NCBI GenBank assembly: GCA_045106825.1
Contig: JBGCFH010000247.1
Location: 1-34,034 of the forward strand
Direction: 5' to 3'
Length of the DNA stretch: 34,034 nt
Source of the DNA: CAWVWD01 sp045106825
GTDB lineage: Bacteria; Bacteroidota; Bacteroidia; Chitinophagales; Saprospiraceae
Shown piece by piece: positions 25,757 to 34,034 of this stretch. Each line of letters starts with the position of its first letter. Within the stretch, counting starts at the first letter, position 1. Both the position numbers and the translations under genes were made by a program. A model generated the notes under the pieces. It worked only from the letters and a program-made list of their open reading frames with translations. It was not told the DNA's origin and did not search any database.

Positions 25757-28732
25757 CTAATAACCGTTCTTTTTAAAGTCCATGTAAGTATCTCCAGCAT
25801 CACGTAACGCAATAGAATTCAACCAATATCTACGAGCATTTGGTTTGATAAAATAAACGAAATCAAAACCATTTTCATGCTTATAATAACGAACAACTCG
25901 TGTAAATCGAACACCTGCGTTTTGTAAATCATCATAAATCAAAGTAGAAAAAATACTATCTGTTTCTTCTTTCTCATATTGATATCCTAAACTTTGCTTT
26001 TTACCAAAACCAATTCTATAAATTGTAGAATTTGGTGTTTGTGTTACTTTTCCGATTTGCCAGTTTTGTGTTTCCGTTTCGTAAATATCATTCATCGCTT
26101 CACAATACGTTTCTCCAAATCGCTTTAGTTGTTTATCTTTTTTTGTGATTGGTTGAAATAATATTTTAGCATCACCATCAGGTGCTTTTGCAAGATGTCG
26201 ATAGTAATTTAAAACGTCATTTTGAATAAATTCTTCGGTTTTTGATAGTTTTAAATAATCTTTATTTCCGGGAAATGGTAAACTATCAATATCTCGTTTA
26301 TTAATTTCTGTTTCAGTCATTATCATCGCACTTCCACTATTTACTAAGGTTTGCAATTGATATAACTTATTACATTTTTTTGAAAATAACTGATAAATAT
26401 TTTCAAGTGTTTTTAATTGGTTTTTTGGAGCAGAAATTCCTACAAAATCTCTATTAAAATAAAGATATTGCTTTTTATAATTTTTAACTAAAGCCGTTGG
26501 AATACACTCATTACCAAGAACTTGGTCAAAGACAATAAAAGGCGGTTCATACATAAATGCGGAAGGTGAAGATTCAAACATATCTGTTTTTTCTCCATTT
26601 ATATCAATAATAATATTTCCTTTTTCATCAACATCTATAATTTTATCTCCTTTATTAATGTAATCAAATTTAGTTTTCTTTGTTTTTCCACCTATTTTAT
26701 ATCCTGACCGATAAAGCCATTCTTTGTTTTGTTTACTTTTATTAGAAACAAACTCTTTCAAAGTTCTCAATAAACTCAACCGATAAATCAAATGAAACAA
26801 TTGTCCGCCACCTAACAAATTTGTTTTCCAAACAAAGTGTTTTGCTTTATCAATTACTTTTTGAAAAGGTACTACATGACAATCATAAGTATCAATTTCA
26901 AAACGCATTTTTTGTTCGCTTTGAAATTGTCTTTTGACTACAATATGTTCAATTGGTTGATATTCCGATTTTTGATTATTAATGATTAACGATAAAACAG
27001 GCGTTCTTCCTTTCTTTTTATATGAAATACCTCTAATCGCTTTTTTAATAAATAATTCTTCTCTTAAATGTGTGAAATCATAAATTTTTTCAACGGTATA
27101 ATCCGTAAAGATTTGAGTTCTATAATTATGATTGTTTTGTGATTTACTATATAAAAAAGAATTAGACGGAATAACCATACAAATCTTTTTACCAAAGTAT
27201 AAAGCACTTTCCAAAAACATCAAAGACAACTTATTCCCAGGAACAGTTTTATTCAATAGTGTTTTAAATTCTTTAGCTGTAATTGTACCTTTTTTAGAAG
27301 GATTAAAAGGTGGATTTCCAATAATTAAATCAAAATATTTTTCCTTATTTTTCTTATTATTGTTTATCCAATCTTTGAAATTTGCTTCTTGAATATTACC
27401 TTCCGAAAGGTCTTTAAACTCAAGATTATTCCAAATTTCTTTAGGCGAAAGTCTATCTAAAAGCGTTGTGGTCAAACCAAAGATACTTACTAAAACAGCC
27501 GTTTCTTCAATATCAACTCCAAATATATTTTTTCCTAAAATACGCTTAGCCGTTTCACTATCAATTGGTTTTTCATTATTAATAAACCACCATTGTAACA
27601 AACGTTTGTAAGCAGCTACTAAAAAAACACCTGAACCACAAGCAGGATCAAGTATTTTAAAATCTTCATTGATAAATAAATTTGACTTATCCAAAGGCAT
27701 TACTTCGTCAATCATCAAATTGACTAAATGAATTGGTGTATAAACTACACCTTTTTCACCTTCACCTGTAAAGTTTTCATAAATTGAACTAATTACTTCG
27801 GCAGGTAAAAATTTAAAATCATACTGTTTCCAAATAAAAAATTGTTGTGATGGAATATGAATATCAGCATTTAGAAATTGTGCAAGTGATTGTAAATCAA
27901 TTGTTTGAATGATTTGTTTTTCTGTTTTGTTAAATTGGTCAAATATTTTCCCATTAAACTCTTTTGACAATTCATCAAGAATATCGAATATTTTATGACT
28001 TTCAATTACTTCTGCAAAAGAATTTGATTCAATATTATGCTTTTGATAAATTTCGTTTAAAGTGTGTTTTTTTTCATCAACTTTAATCTCTTCTAAGAAC
28101 TTTACTAAAATAGAAATTATTAATAATTTATCAATTGTCTGTTTTGATAATTCGTGTTGAATGACTTCACTATGAATTTTCTTACGAGCTGCTAATAAAT
28201 GACTTAATAAAAATTCATAAGGCGAACTATTACCTTCAATTCGACTTTTAAAGTCATCTTGTTCCCAAAAAAGACCACTTTGAAAAAGGTGTGTTGAATA
28301 TTTAAACGCTTCGTATTTTGCTAAACTTTTCTCTACTAATAACAAATCTTTACTTTCTAAAGTAACATCATTATCACCGAGTTTAGCAGCTGGTTTTCGA
28401 GCATTGAGAATATCAAGTCGAGTTTGACTTCTTAATACATAAATTTCATTACGACCTGCACTCCATAAAGCAGCGTGTAATTGTTTGTGTAATTCACTAT
28501 TAAAAAAGGTGTTTTCAACATCAAAAATACAAACAGAAGGTTCTGAATGATAAGGTTTTTCGACTTCATCATTTTTGTAAAAACGACGAAAAAAAACAGC
28601 AGAAGGTTGAACTGGAAATTTTTCACATTCTTTTAGGTACAACCATTCAACTTTGTTTTTTGCTTGACTTTTGTCATCACAAAAAACAAAACCATCTGTT
28701 TTTGTTGTATAACCTAATTGAGTAAGTGACAT
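25757..28732 (-). CDS. Eco57I-like N6-adenine DNA methyltransferase (type II restriction-modification)
   Basis: A 991-aa protein. Motif X is near YTPIHLVNLMID (331-342), motif I is LDPACGSGVF (361-370, S-adenosylmethionine binding), GVDIEE (405-410) fits motif II, and NPPF (473-476) is the catalytic motif IV of gamma-class N6-adenine methylases. The N-terminal 120 residues include LHAALWSAGRNEIYVL and TRLDILNARKP, as in Eco57I/type IIG-like proteins. The C-terminal third (about 640-900) should hold the target recognition domain (for example LPFPGNKDYLKL). No clear nuclease triad is visible in its own N-terminus, but a PD-(D/E)XK gene follows 2 bp later. A TATATTTG -7 element lies about 33 bp upstream. 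Confidence 0.88.
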   Translation of the reverse strand: MSLTQLGYTTKTDGFVFCDDKSQAKNKVEWLYLKECEKFPVQPSAVFFRRFYKNDEVEKPYHSEPSVCIFDVENTFFNSELHKQLHAALWSAGRNEIYVLRSQTRLDILNARKPAAKLGDNDVTLESKDLLLVEKSLAKYEAFKYSTHLFQSGLFWEQDDFKSRIEGNSSPYEFLLSHLLAARKKIHSEVIQHELSKQTIDKLLIISILVKFLEEIKVDEKKHTLNEIYQKHNIESNSFAEVIESHKIFDILDELSKEFNGKIFDQFNKTEKQIIQTIDLQSLAQFLNADIHIPSQQFFIWKQYDFKFLPAEVISSIYENFTGEGEKGVVYTPIHLVNLMIDEVMPLDKSNLFINEDFKILDPACGSGVFLVAAYKRLLQWWFINNEKPIDSETAKRILGKNIFGVDIEETAVLVSIFGLTTTLLDRLSPKEIWNNLEFKDLSEGNIQEANFKDWINNNKKNKEKYFDLIIGNPPFNPSKKGTITAKEFKTLLNKTVPGNKLSLMFLESALYFGKKICMVIPSNSFLYSKSQNNHNYRTQIFTDYTVEKIYDFTHLREELFIKKAIRGISYKKKGRTPVLSLIINNQKSEYQPIEHIVVKRQFQSEQKMRFEIDTYDCHVVPFQKVIDKAKHFVWKTNLLGGGQLFHLIYRLSLLRTLKEFVSNKSKQNKEWLYRSGYKIGGKTKKTKFDYINKGDKIIDVDEKGNIIIDINGEKTDMFESSPSAFMYEPPFIVFDQVLGNECIPTALVKNYKKQYLYFNRDFVGISAPKNQLKTLENIYQLFSKKCNKLYQLQTLVNSGSAMIMTETEINKRDIDSLPFPGNKDYLKLSKTEEFIQNDVLNYYRHLAKAPDGDAKILFQPITKKDKQLKRFGETYCEAMNDIYETETQNWQIGKVTQTPNSTIYRIGFGKKQSLGYQYEKEETDSIFSTLIYDDLQNAGVRFTRVVRYYKHENGFDFVYFIKPNARRYWLNSIALRDAGDTYMDFKKNGY

Positions 28733-28764
28733 TTTGAGTGTAATTAATTTGGAAATTCTTTTTA

Positions 28765-28772
28765 CAAATATA
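28765..28772 (-). promoter_or_regulatory. Candidate -7 element of the methyltransferase-nuclease pair
   Basis: On the minus strand TATATTTG fits TAnnTTTG and lies 32 bp before the ATG. No TTG stands at the usual -33 distance, where the ruvB terminator overlaps. Confidence 0.3.
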
Positions 28773-28783
28773 TGGATTATATA

Positions 28784-28836
28784 TTAAAAGATGTAAACAT
28801 TTGTTTGATATAAAACAAAATGTTTACATCTTTTAA
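28784..28836 (-). terminator. ruvB terminator hairpin
   Basis: Perfect 19-bp arms (TTAAAAGATGTAAACATTT, 28784-28802, inverted at 28818-28836) with a 15-nt loop that can pair further (GTTT / AAAC). It starts 7 bp past the ruvB stop. Confidence 0.75.
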
Positions 28837-28843
28837 TTTTTCC

Positions 28844-29866
28844 TTAAAACAACGTTCCCAACTTTGTCGGTGGAACAACACCAATATGTTCATAAGCCTT
28901 TGCAGTTGCTTCTCGACCTCTTGCCGTTCGTTGAATGTAACCTTCCATAATTAAAAACGGTTCGTGAACTTCTTCAATTGTTCCTGCTTCTTCTCCAACT
29001 GCGGTTGCAATCGTCGTCAAACCAACTGGACCACCTTTGAACTTATGAATGATTGCCGAAAGGATTCGATTATCCATTTCATCCAATCCACCTTCATCGA
29101 CTTTCAGTGCTTCCAAACCATATTTAGCAATTTTAATATCAATCGTTCCATTACCTTTTACTTGTGCAAAATCTCGAATACGACGCAATAAAGAGTTGGC
29201 GATACGAGGTGTTCCACGACTTCTTCCTGCGATTTCAGCCGCTCCATCAGGCGTAATTGGAACACCCAAAATTCCTGAAGAACGAGTGATAATTTTCGTC
29301 AACGTTTCGACATCGTAATAATCCAAAAGGCATGTAATTCCGAATCTTGCACGCATCGGAGCAGTTAACAATCCCATTCGAGTTGTCGCACCAACGAGTG
29401 TAAATGGCTCAACACCAATCTGAATACTTCGTGCATTTGGTCCGGTATCAATCATAATATCAATATGATAATCTTCCATTGCAGAATACAAATATTCTTC
29501 AACGACATTATTCAAACGATGAATTTCGTCAATAAACAAAACATCGCCTTCATCCAAGTTTGTCAAAAGACCAGCCAAATCGCCTGGTTTTTCTAAAACT
29601 GGGCCAGAAGTCATTTTCATATCTGAGCCTAACTCATTCGCCACAATGTGCGATAAAGTCGTTTTTCCTAATCCTGGAGGACCATGTAACAAAACATGAT
29701 CAAGTGCTTCTCCACGCATTTTTGCAGCTTGAATGAAGATACTTAGGTTTTCGACAATCTTTGGTTGTCCCGAAAAATCAGATAACATTTTCGGTCGCAA
29801 TGCTTTATCGAATGTCTTTTCCTCTGGCGTAAAATTATTATCGGTTGCGTCTAAATTTGGATTCAT
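28844..29866 (-). CDS. ruvB: Holliday junction branch migration helicase RuvB
   Basis: A 340-aa AAA+ motor that drives branch migration of Holliday junctions with RuvA. It starts with ALRPKMLSDFSGQPKIVENL as expected. Walker A GPPGLGKT is at 62-69, Walker B LFIDEIHRL at 111-119, then GATTRMGLLTAPMRARFG (sensor 1 and arginine finger region) and RGTPRIANSLLRRIRDFA (sensor 2). The C-terminal winged helix includes PVGLTTIATAVGEE and ends in RTARGREATAKAYEHIG. Full length; no ruvA or ruvC is adjacent. Confidence 0.98.
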   Translation of the reverse strand: MNPNLDATDNNFTPEEKTFDKALRPKMLSDFSGQPKIVENLSIFIQAAKMRGEALDHVLLHGPPGLGKTTLSHIVANELGSDMKMTSGPVLEKPGDLAGLLTNLDEGDVLFIDEIHRLNNVVEEYLYSAMEDYHIDIMIDTGPNARSIQIGVEPFTLVGATTRMGLLTAPMRARFGITCLLDYYDVETLTKIITRSSGILGVPITPDGAAEIAGRSRGTPRIANSLLRRIRDFAQVKGNGTIDIKIAKYGLEALKVDEGGLDEMDNRILSAIIHKFKGGPVGLTTIATAVGEEAGTIEEVHEPFLIMEGYIQRTARGREATAKAYEHIGVVPPTKLGTLF

Positions 29867-29909
29867 ATCTAATGTACTGCTAAGTTGTACTTGGCAGATT
29901 TATTTAATT

Positions 29910-30221
29910 TTATTGTAATTCAATACAAGTAATTTTCACGGTTTGTCCTGACATGCAAACATTCATTGCGTCAACTACTTCGTAATTAAACCGAATTTTC
30001 TGTCCATCTTCAAGTTTAAATGTATTTTCAGGATATTCCATAGGATTTAATCTACTTCCATCTTGTAGTACAATCATCATTTTACAACCATCTAAACCAG
30101 TCATATCCTTAGCCGTTCCTTCAGTAGAACAGGATGTTGATGTCTTTTTTGTAGAAGTACAAGCCGCAAACGTAACGATGATTGCACCTAAAAACATTAT
30201 AATAAATGTAATTTTTTTCAT
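29910..30221 (-). CDS. Small lipoprotein of unknown function
   Basis: A 103-aa protein with a lipoprotein signal peptide ending in TFAAC (Cys21). A Ser/Thr/Lys linker follows, then a compact domain GLDGCKMMIVLQDGSRLNP ... FKLEDGQKIRFNYEVVDAMNVCMSGQTVKITCIE with three further Cys that may form disulfides. The 'GLDGC...L.DG..L.P' pattern occurs in small Bacteroidota lipoproteins of unknown role. It lies 43 bp upstream of ruvB on the same strand and may be co-transcribed with it. Confidence 0.8.
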   Translation of the reverse strand: MKKITFIIMFLGAIIVTFAACTSTKKTSTSCSTEGTAKDMTGLDGCKMMIVLQDGSRLNPMEYPENTFKLEDGQKIRFNYEVVDAMNVCMSGQTVKITCIELQ

Positions 30222-30292
30222 TATTGATAATAATAATTTATATAAAAAAGGTAATCGAAATATCTAATATCTCCATCAGATTGACAAGATAA

Positions 30293-31570
30293 TCATTTTA
30301 ACGCCAATCGCATTTTTTTCAATACAGCTATTTTTTCAGGCGAAGCATTTGCTAACTTTTTCAAATGAGTATTTGCCTTATCATCGTTGCGTTTTTCTAT
30401 GATTATACCAGAAACATAAGTCAAAATAACAATTCCAATTCCTACTAAAAACGCATTAAAAAAACCGATAAATAACGTTCCTACAATCATCAAAATTAAA
30501 CCAAAAACAACGTAAAATCCCATTAATAAACCTGTCCACAAAGTGATAAACATCGTTTTATCGTTCTTCGTCATTTTCGTGGCTAATGATTTAAAATAAC
30601 GTAATGGAAAGTGTAAGACAAAACCTAAAACCATTGCTAAAGGTGCTAATAATAAGATGACAAAGTTCGTTGGTTTTTCATAATTTATTAATGCTTTGTC
30701 GCTTATATTTACATTTTTCAATGCATTAAAATAAGCGTTTGCATCTATTTTTAAGTTGTCAAGTTTCGGTTTATTTTCTTTTGACAGTGTATTGATTTTA
30801 TTCGCAATTTCCTTTTCATAATTTAATCGGTCGGGATTATTTGACATTATAAAATTCCCTTTTTCTTGAAAACCATTACGACCGATTTCAAGCATTTTTT
30901 CAGTAACCTCCTCGTTTTCAGCGGCTTCAATCAACACTATTTCTGACTCAATCGCTGATTTTAAATCACGATTTACCGATTCATATGCTTCCATAGCATC
31001 TTTTTCAAAATTCGACTGATAATCATTTATTCGTATTGGTTTACCAAAACTTAATATTACATCACTTCTTGCATCATCATGTCCGCTATAACTAACTCCA
31101 GTAGGAATAATATAAACGTCCGCACCTTTTTCCCATGCACTAAAAGCCATTCTTACCGTTCCTTTTTTCAATGGTCGCAATCGTTTTTCCTTTACACAAT
31201 TTCCTTCTGGAAAAATCAAAACGGCTTTATTTTTCAATAATACCTTATCGACTCGTTCAAATGTTGTGACATTTCTTTTTGTATAATCTCCACCGTCACG
31301 AGGTCGATAAATTGGTATGATTTGAACCGTTGTAAATAACCAATCTAAAAATTTGTTACCAAAAATACTCGCTCGACCCAAGAAAAAACTTGTACGATAA
31401 CCAATTAAAAAAACAGCAATCACCAAACCATCCATCAAAGCATTTGAATGATTTGAGGCTAAGAATATCGGTTTATCTTTTGGAATATTCTCTAAACCAA
31501 TAACGTATATTCGTTTATAAAATAATTGCAAAAAAGTGCGAATAATCCTTCCTAAAATATGGTAAAGCAT
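30293..31570 (-). CDS. PlsC-type (lyso)phospholipid / glycerol-3-phosphate acyltransferase
   Basis: A 425-aa membrane-bound acyltransferase of phospholipid synthesis. The catalytic box is NHSNALMD (40-47), an H-x5-D spacing rather than the H-x4-D of classical PlsC and matching the subgroup related to yeast glycerol-3-phosphate acyltransferases (NHxNxxxD). IPIYRPRDG (85-93) and FPEGNC (120-125) are the further acyltransferase blocks. The C-terminal part carries hydrophobic segments at about 306-331 and 343-394. Its substrate (glycerol-3-phosphate or lysophosphatidate) cannot be settled. A -7-like TAAATTTG on the minus strand (31620-31627) lies 50 bp upstream. Confidence 0.9.
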   Translation of the reverse strand: MLYHILGRIIRTFLQLFYKRIYVIGLENIPKDKPIFLASNHSNALMDGLVIAVFLIGYRTSFFLGRASIFGNKFLDWLFTTVQIIPIYRPRDGGDYTKRNVTTFERVDKVLLKNKAVLIFPEGNCVKEKRLRPLKKGTVRMAFSAWEKGADVYIIPTGVSYSGHDDARSDVILSFGKPIRINDYQSNFEKDAMEAYESVNRDLKSAIESEIVLIEAAENEEVTEKMLEIGRNGFQEKGNFIMSNNPDRLNYEKEIANKINTLSKENKPKLDNLKIDANAYFNALKNVNISDKALINYEKPTNFVILLLAPLAMVLGFVLHFPLRYFKSLATKMTKNDKTMFITLWTGLLMGFYVVFGLILMIVGTLFIGFFNAFLVGIGIVILTYVSGIIIEKRNDDKANTHLKKLANASPEKIAVLKKMRLALK

Positions 31571-31917
31571 TCTTTAAATTTTATTTCAATGTTGTAAAAA
31601 CGTAAAGCATAACAATTATCAAATTTAAATAATTTGATTATAATCTTTAACATTCTTAATGATAAATCAGATTAGCAATTGAATTTTGAAAAAACTATAA
31701 CAAATACTTCAAAATTCACTCATAAATCTATTCTCCATTCTTCACGTCATTTTTCTGACAATAGTCATAACAAAAAACCTCATTCCTTTAGCAAATTATT
31801 TGTATTTTTGCACCAAATTTAAAACAACAAATCTAAACATAACTTGTCCCGACTTTTTGGGATAGATATTGTCAATATTCAACTTTGAAATTTCATTAAT
31901 AAAATTACTTATAAAAT
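31571..31917. other. Divergent intergenic region before the isocitrate dehydrogenase gene
   Basis: 347 bp, AT-rich. It holds -7-like elements facing each way (minus 31620-31627, plus 31803-31810) and CTTGTCCCGACTTTTTGGGA (31843-31862), a small hairpin carrying the CGGGACAAG core on the minus strand. No gene recognised. Confidence 0.5.
31803..31810 (+). promoter_or_regulatory. Candidate -7 element of the isocitrate dehydrogenase gene
   Basis: TATTTTTG followed by CACC fits TAnnTTTG and lies 107 bp before the ATG. No TTG stands at the expected -33 distance. Confidence 0.35.
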
Positions 31918-34034
31918 ATGGCGTCTAAGATTTATTATACACACACTGACGAAGCACCAGCTTTAGCTACAAAATCTCTTCTACCTATTGTTCAAGCATT
32001 TGCTAAGCAATGTGGCGTTGAAATGGGAATCAAAGATATTTCTCTTGCTGGTAGAATCCTTGCAAGTTTTCCTTCTTACTTAAAGCCAGAACAGCAAGTA
32101 GCTGATGCATTAGCGGAGTTAGGTGAATTAGTTAAGAAGCCAGAAGCAAACATTATTAAATTACCGAATATTTCGGCTTCGATTCCTCAATTGAAAAAAA
32201 CAATTGAAGAGTTACAAGCCAATGGATTTGCGATTCCAAGTTATCCTGATGATCCAAGTAACGACGAAGAAAAAAGTGTAAAAGCTGCTTACGATAAGAT
32301 AAAAGGAAGTGCTGTAAATCCTGTATTAAGAGAAGGAAATTCGGACAGAAGAGCTCCCAAACCTGTAAAGGCTTACGCTCGTCAAAATCCTCACTCAATG
32401 GGTAAATGGTCGGCAGATTCTGCTTCTCACGTATCGACAATGGGTGAAAATGATTTCGCATCTAACGAAAAGTCAGTAACAATTGCGAAAGCTGGAAATG
32501 TAAAAATTCAATTGGTAAACGCTGAAGGAACAACTGTTTTGAAAGAAGCTGTTCCTGTTTTGGAAGGCGAAATTATCGACGGAACATACATGAGCAAAAA
32601 AGCATTGTTGGCATTCTTTGAAGAACAAATCGCTGATGCAAAAGCTAAAGGTGTATTGTTCTCTTTACACATGAAAGCAACAATGATGAAGGTTTCTGAT
32701 CCAATCATTTTTGGTCATGGTGTAAAAGTATTTTTCAAATCTGTTTTTGAAAAATTCGGAAACGAATTAGATGCAGCTGGTGTGAATGTCAATAACGGTT
32801 TTGGTAATTTATTATCAAACTTAGATAATCTTGATGCTGAAACTAAAGCAGCAGTTGAAGCTGAAATTGAAAAATGTTATGCAGAAGGGCCAGATTTAGC
32901 AATGGTTAATTCTGATAAAGGCATTACAAATTTACACGTACCAAGTGATGTTATCATTGATGCTTCGATGCCTGCAATGATTCGTACTTCGGGTTGTATG
33001 TGGAATAAAGATGGCAAAACACAAGATACAAAAGCTGTAATTCCAGATAGTTCTTACGCTGGTGTTTATCAAGCTGTAATTGAGTTCTGTAAAGAAAATG
33101 GTGCTTTTGATCCGACAACAATGGGAACTGTTCCTAACGTTGGTTTGATGGCTCAAAAAGCAGAGGAATATGGTTCACACGACAAAACTTTTGAAATCGC
33201 AGCAGCTGGAACGGTTCAAGTTGTTGATGATGCAGGAAATGTTGTGATGGAACACGAAGTAGAAGAAGGTGATATTTGGAGAATGTGTCAAGTGAAAGAT
33301 TTACCGATTCAAGACTGGGTGAAGTTGGCAGTTAGTAGAGCAAGAGCGACGAATGTTCCTGCAATCTTCTGGTTGAATGAAGCAAGAGCTCACGATGCAG
33401 AATTAATCAAAAAAGTAAATGCTTACTTACCAAATCACGATACAACTGGTTTAGATATTAGAATTCTTTCTCCTGTTGAAGCGACTAAAGTTTCTATTCA
33501 GAGAATGAAAGATGGTGAAGACACGATTTCTGTTACAGGAAATGTATTGAGAGATTACAACACGGATTTATTCCCGATTCTTGAATTAGGAACAAGTGCA
33601 AAAATGTTATCTATCGTTCCTTTGATGAATGGTGGTGGATTGTTTGAAACTGGTGCTGGAGGTTCTGCTCCTAAGCACGTTCAACAATTCGAGAAAGAAA
33701 ATCACTTACGTTGGGATTCTTTAGGTGAATTTTTGGCTTTAGCAGTTTCTTTAGAACACGAAGCAACGACAAATAATAATACAAAAGCACAAATCATTGC
33801 TGATGCTTTGGATAATGCAACGGTTGCTTTATTGCAAAATGGAAAATCTCCATCTCGTAAAGTAAATGAGTTGGACAATCGTGGAAGTCACTTCTATTTA
33901 GCGATGTATTGGGCAACAGAGTTAGTGAATCAAACTGATGATCTTGAATTACAAACTACATTTGCTCCGATTGCAGCTGCTTTAGCTAAAAACGAAGCGA
34001 CAATTGTGGAAGAGTTAAATTCTGCTCAAGGTGT
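31918..34034 (+). CDS. icd: Monomeric NADP-dependent isocitrate dehydrogenase, 3' end cut by window
   Basis: The frame is open for 705 codons to the window edge; the family is about 740 aa long, so only the last 35 or so residues are missing. MASKIYYTHTDEAPALATKS is the typical start, and VLREGNSDRRAP (about residues 138-149), SLHMKATMMKVSDPIIFGH and RGSHFYLAMYWA are strong signatures of the monomeric (IDH-II) type, unrelated in sequence to the dimeric enzyme of E. coli. It converts isocitrate to 2-oxoglutarate with NADP in the TCA cycle. Confidence 0.96.
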   Translation, partial: MASKIYYTHTDEAPALATKSLLPIVQAFAKQCGVEMGIKDISLAGRILASFPSYLKPEQQVADALAELGELVKKPEANIIKLPNISASIPQLKKTIEELQANGFAIPSYPDDPSNDEEKSVKAAYDKIKGSAVNPVLREGNSDRRAPKPVKAYARQNPHSMGKWSADSASHVSTMGENDFASNEKSVTIAKAGNVKIQLVNAEGTTVLKEAVPVLEGEIIDGTYMSKKALLAFFEEQIADAKAKGVLFSLHMKATMMKVSDPIIFGHGVKVFFKSVFEKFGNELDAAGVNVNNGFGNLLSNLDNLDAETKAAVEAEIEKCYAEGPDLAMVNSDKGITNLHVPSDVIIDASMPAMIRTSGCMWNKDGKTQDTKAVIPDSSYAGVYQAVIEFCKENGAFDPTTMGTVPNVGLMAQKAEEYGSHDKTFEIAAAGTVQVVDDAGNVVMEHEVEEGDIWRMCQVKDLPIQDWVKLAVSRARATNVPAIFWLNEARAHDAELIKKVNAYLPNHDTTGLDIRILSPVEATKVSIQRMKDGEDTISVTGNVLRDYNTDLFPILELGTSAKMLSIVPLMNGGGLFETGAGGSAPKHVQQFEKENHLRWDSLGEFLALAVSLEHEATTNNNTKAQIIADALDNATVALLQNGKSPSRKVNELDNRGSHFYLAMYWATELVNQTDDLELQTTFAPIAAALAKNEATIVEELNSAQG

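Noticed and set aside
29763..29776. TTGTCCCGA inside ruvB as a further copy of the CGGGACAAG repeat
   Set aside because: It encodes the conserved SGQPK segment of RuvB, so it is ancestral coding sequence and not an inserted repeat.

Overview
The window looks like chromosomal DNA from an AT-rich member of the Bacteroidota. The signs are a SusC/SusD outer-membrane pair, a large Bacteroidota-type alpha-2-macroglobulin, the birA / rsfS-ftsH neighbourhood, and TAnnTTTG-type promoter elements with no obvious Shine-Dalgarno sequences. A Rab-like small GTPase gene set and a monomeric isocitrate dehydrogenase fit a Cytophagales-like lineage, but the genus cannot be fixed from this sequence. No rRNA, tRNA, CRISPR array or complete insertion sequence was recognised.

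Layout. 1-6248 (-): almost all of a giant alpha-2-macroglobulin, cut at the window edge a few codons before its likely end. 6917-11806 (+): susC-susD closed by a terminator, then a secreted protein of unknown function (11828-12565). 12566-12841 is rich in inverted repeats and ends in a shared terminator with convergent miaA (12842-13870, -). 14185-17728 (-): a GbsR/MarR-type regulator, ftsH and rsfS. A repeat cluster lies between the regulator and ftsH, and most of these genes have their own hairpin terminator. 18130-21149 (+): biotin-protein ligase, an unknown 201-aa protein, a Crp/Fnr-type regulator and a small exported protein. 21246-22765 (-): a decayed DinB-family gene with a nested inverted repeat at its broken 5' end, then fabH. 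23038-24962 (-): a roadblock-like sensor homologue, a Rab-like GTPase and a PAS-like protein. 25083-28732 (-): a tightly coupled DNA adenine methyltransferase and PD-(D/E)XK nuclease, probably restriction-modification or phage defence. 28844-31570 (-): ruvB, a small lipoprotein and a PlsC-type acyltransferase. 31918-end (+): monomeric NADP isocitrate dehydrogenase, cut at the window edge.

Most genes are housekeeping (translation, membrane protein turnover, fatty acid and phospholipid synthesis, Holliday junction processing, TCA cycle). The accessory interest lies in four places: the GTPase cluster, the methyltransferase-nuclease pair, the many small palindromic repeats, and a GC-rich 12-residue repeat found twice inside the macroglobulin gene whose core also occurs between genes.
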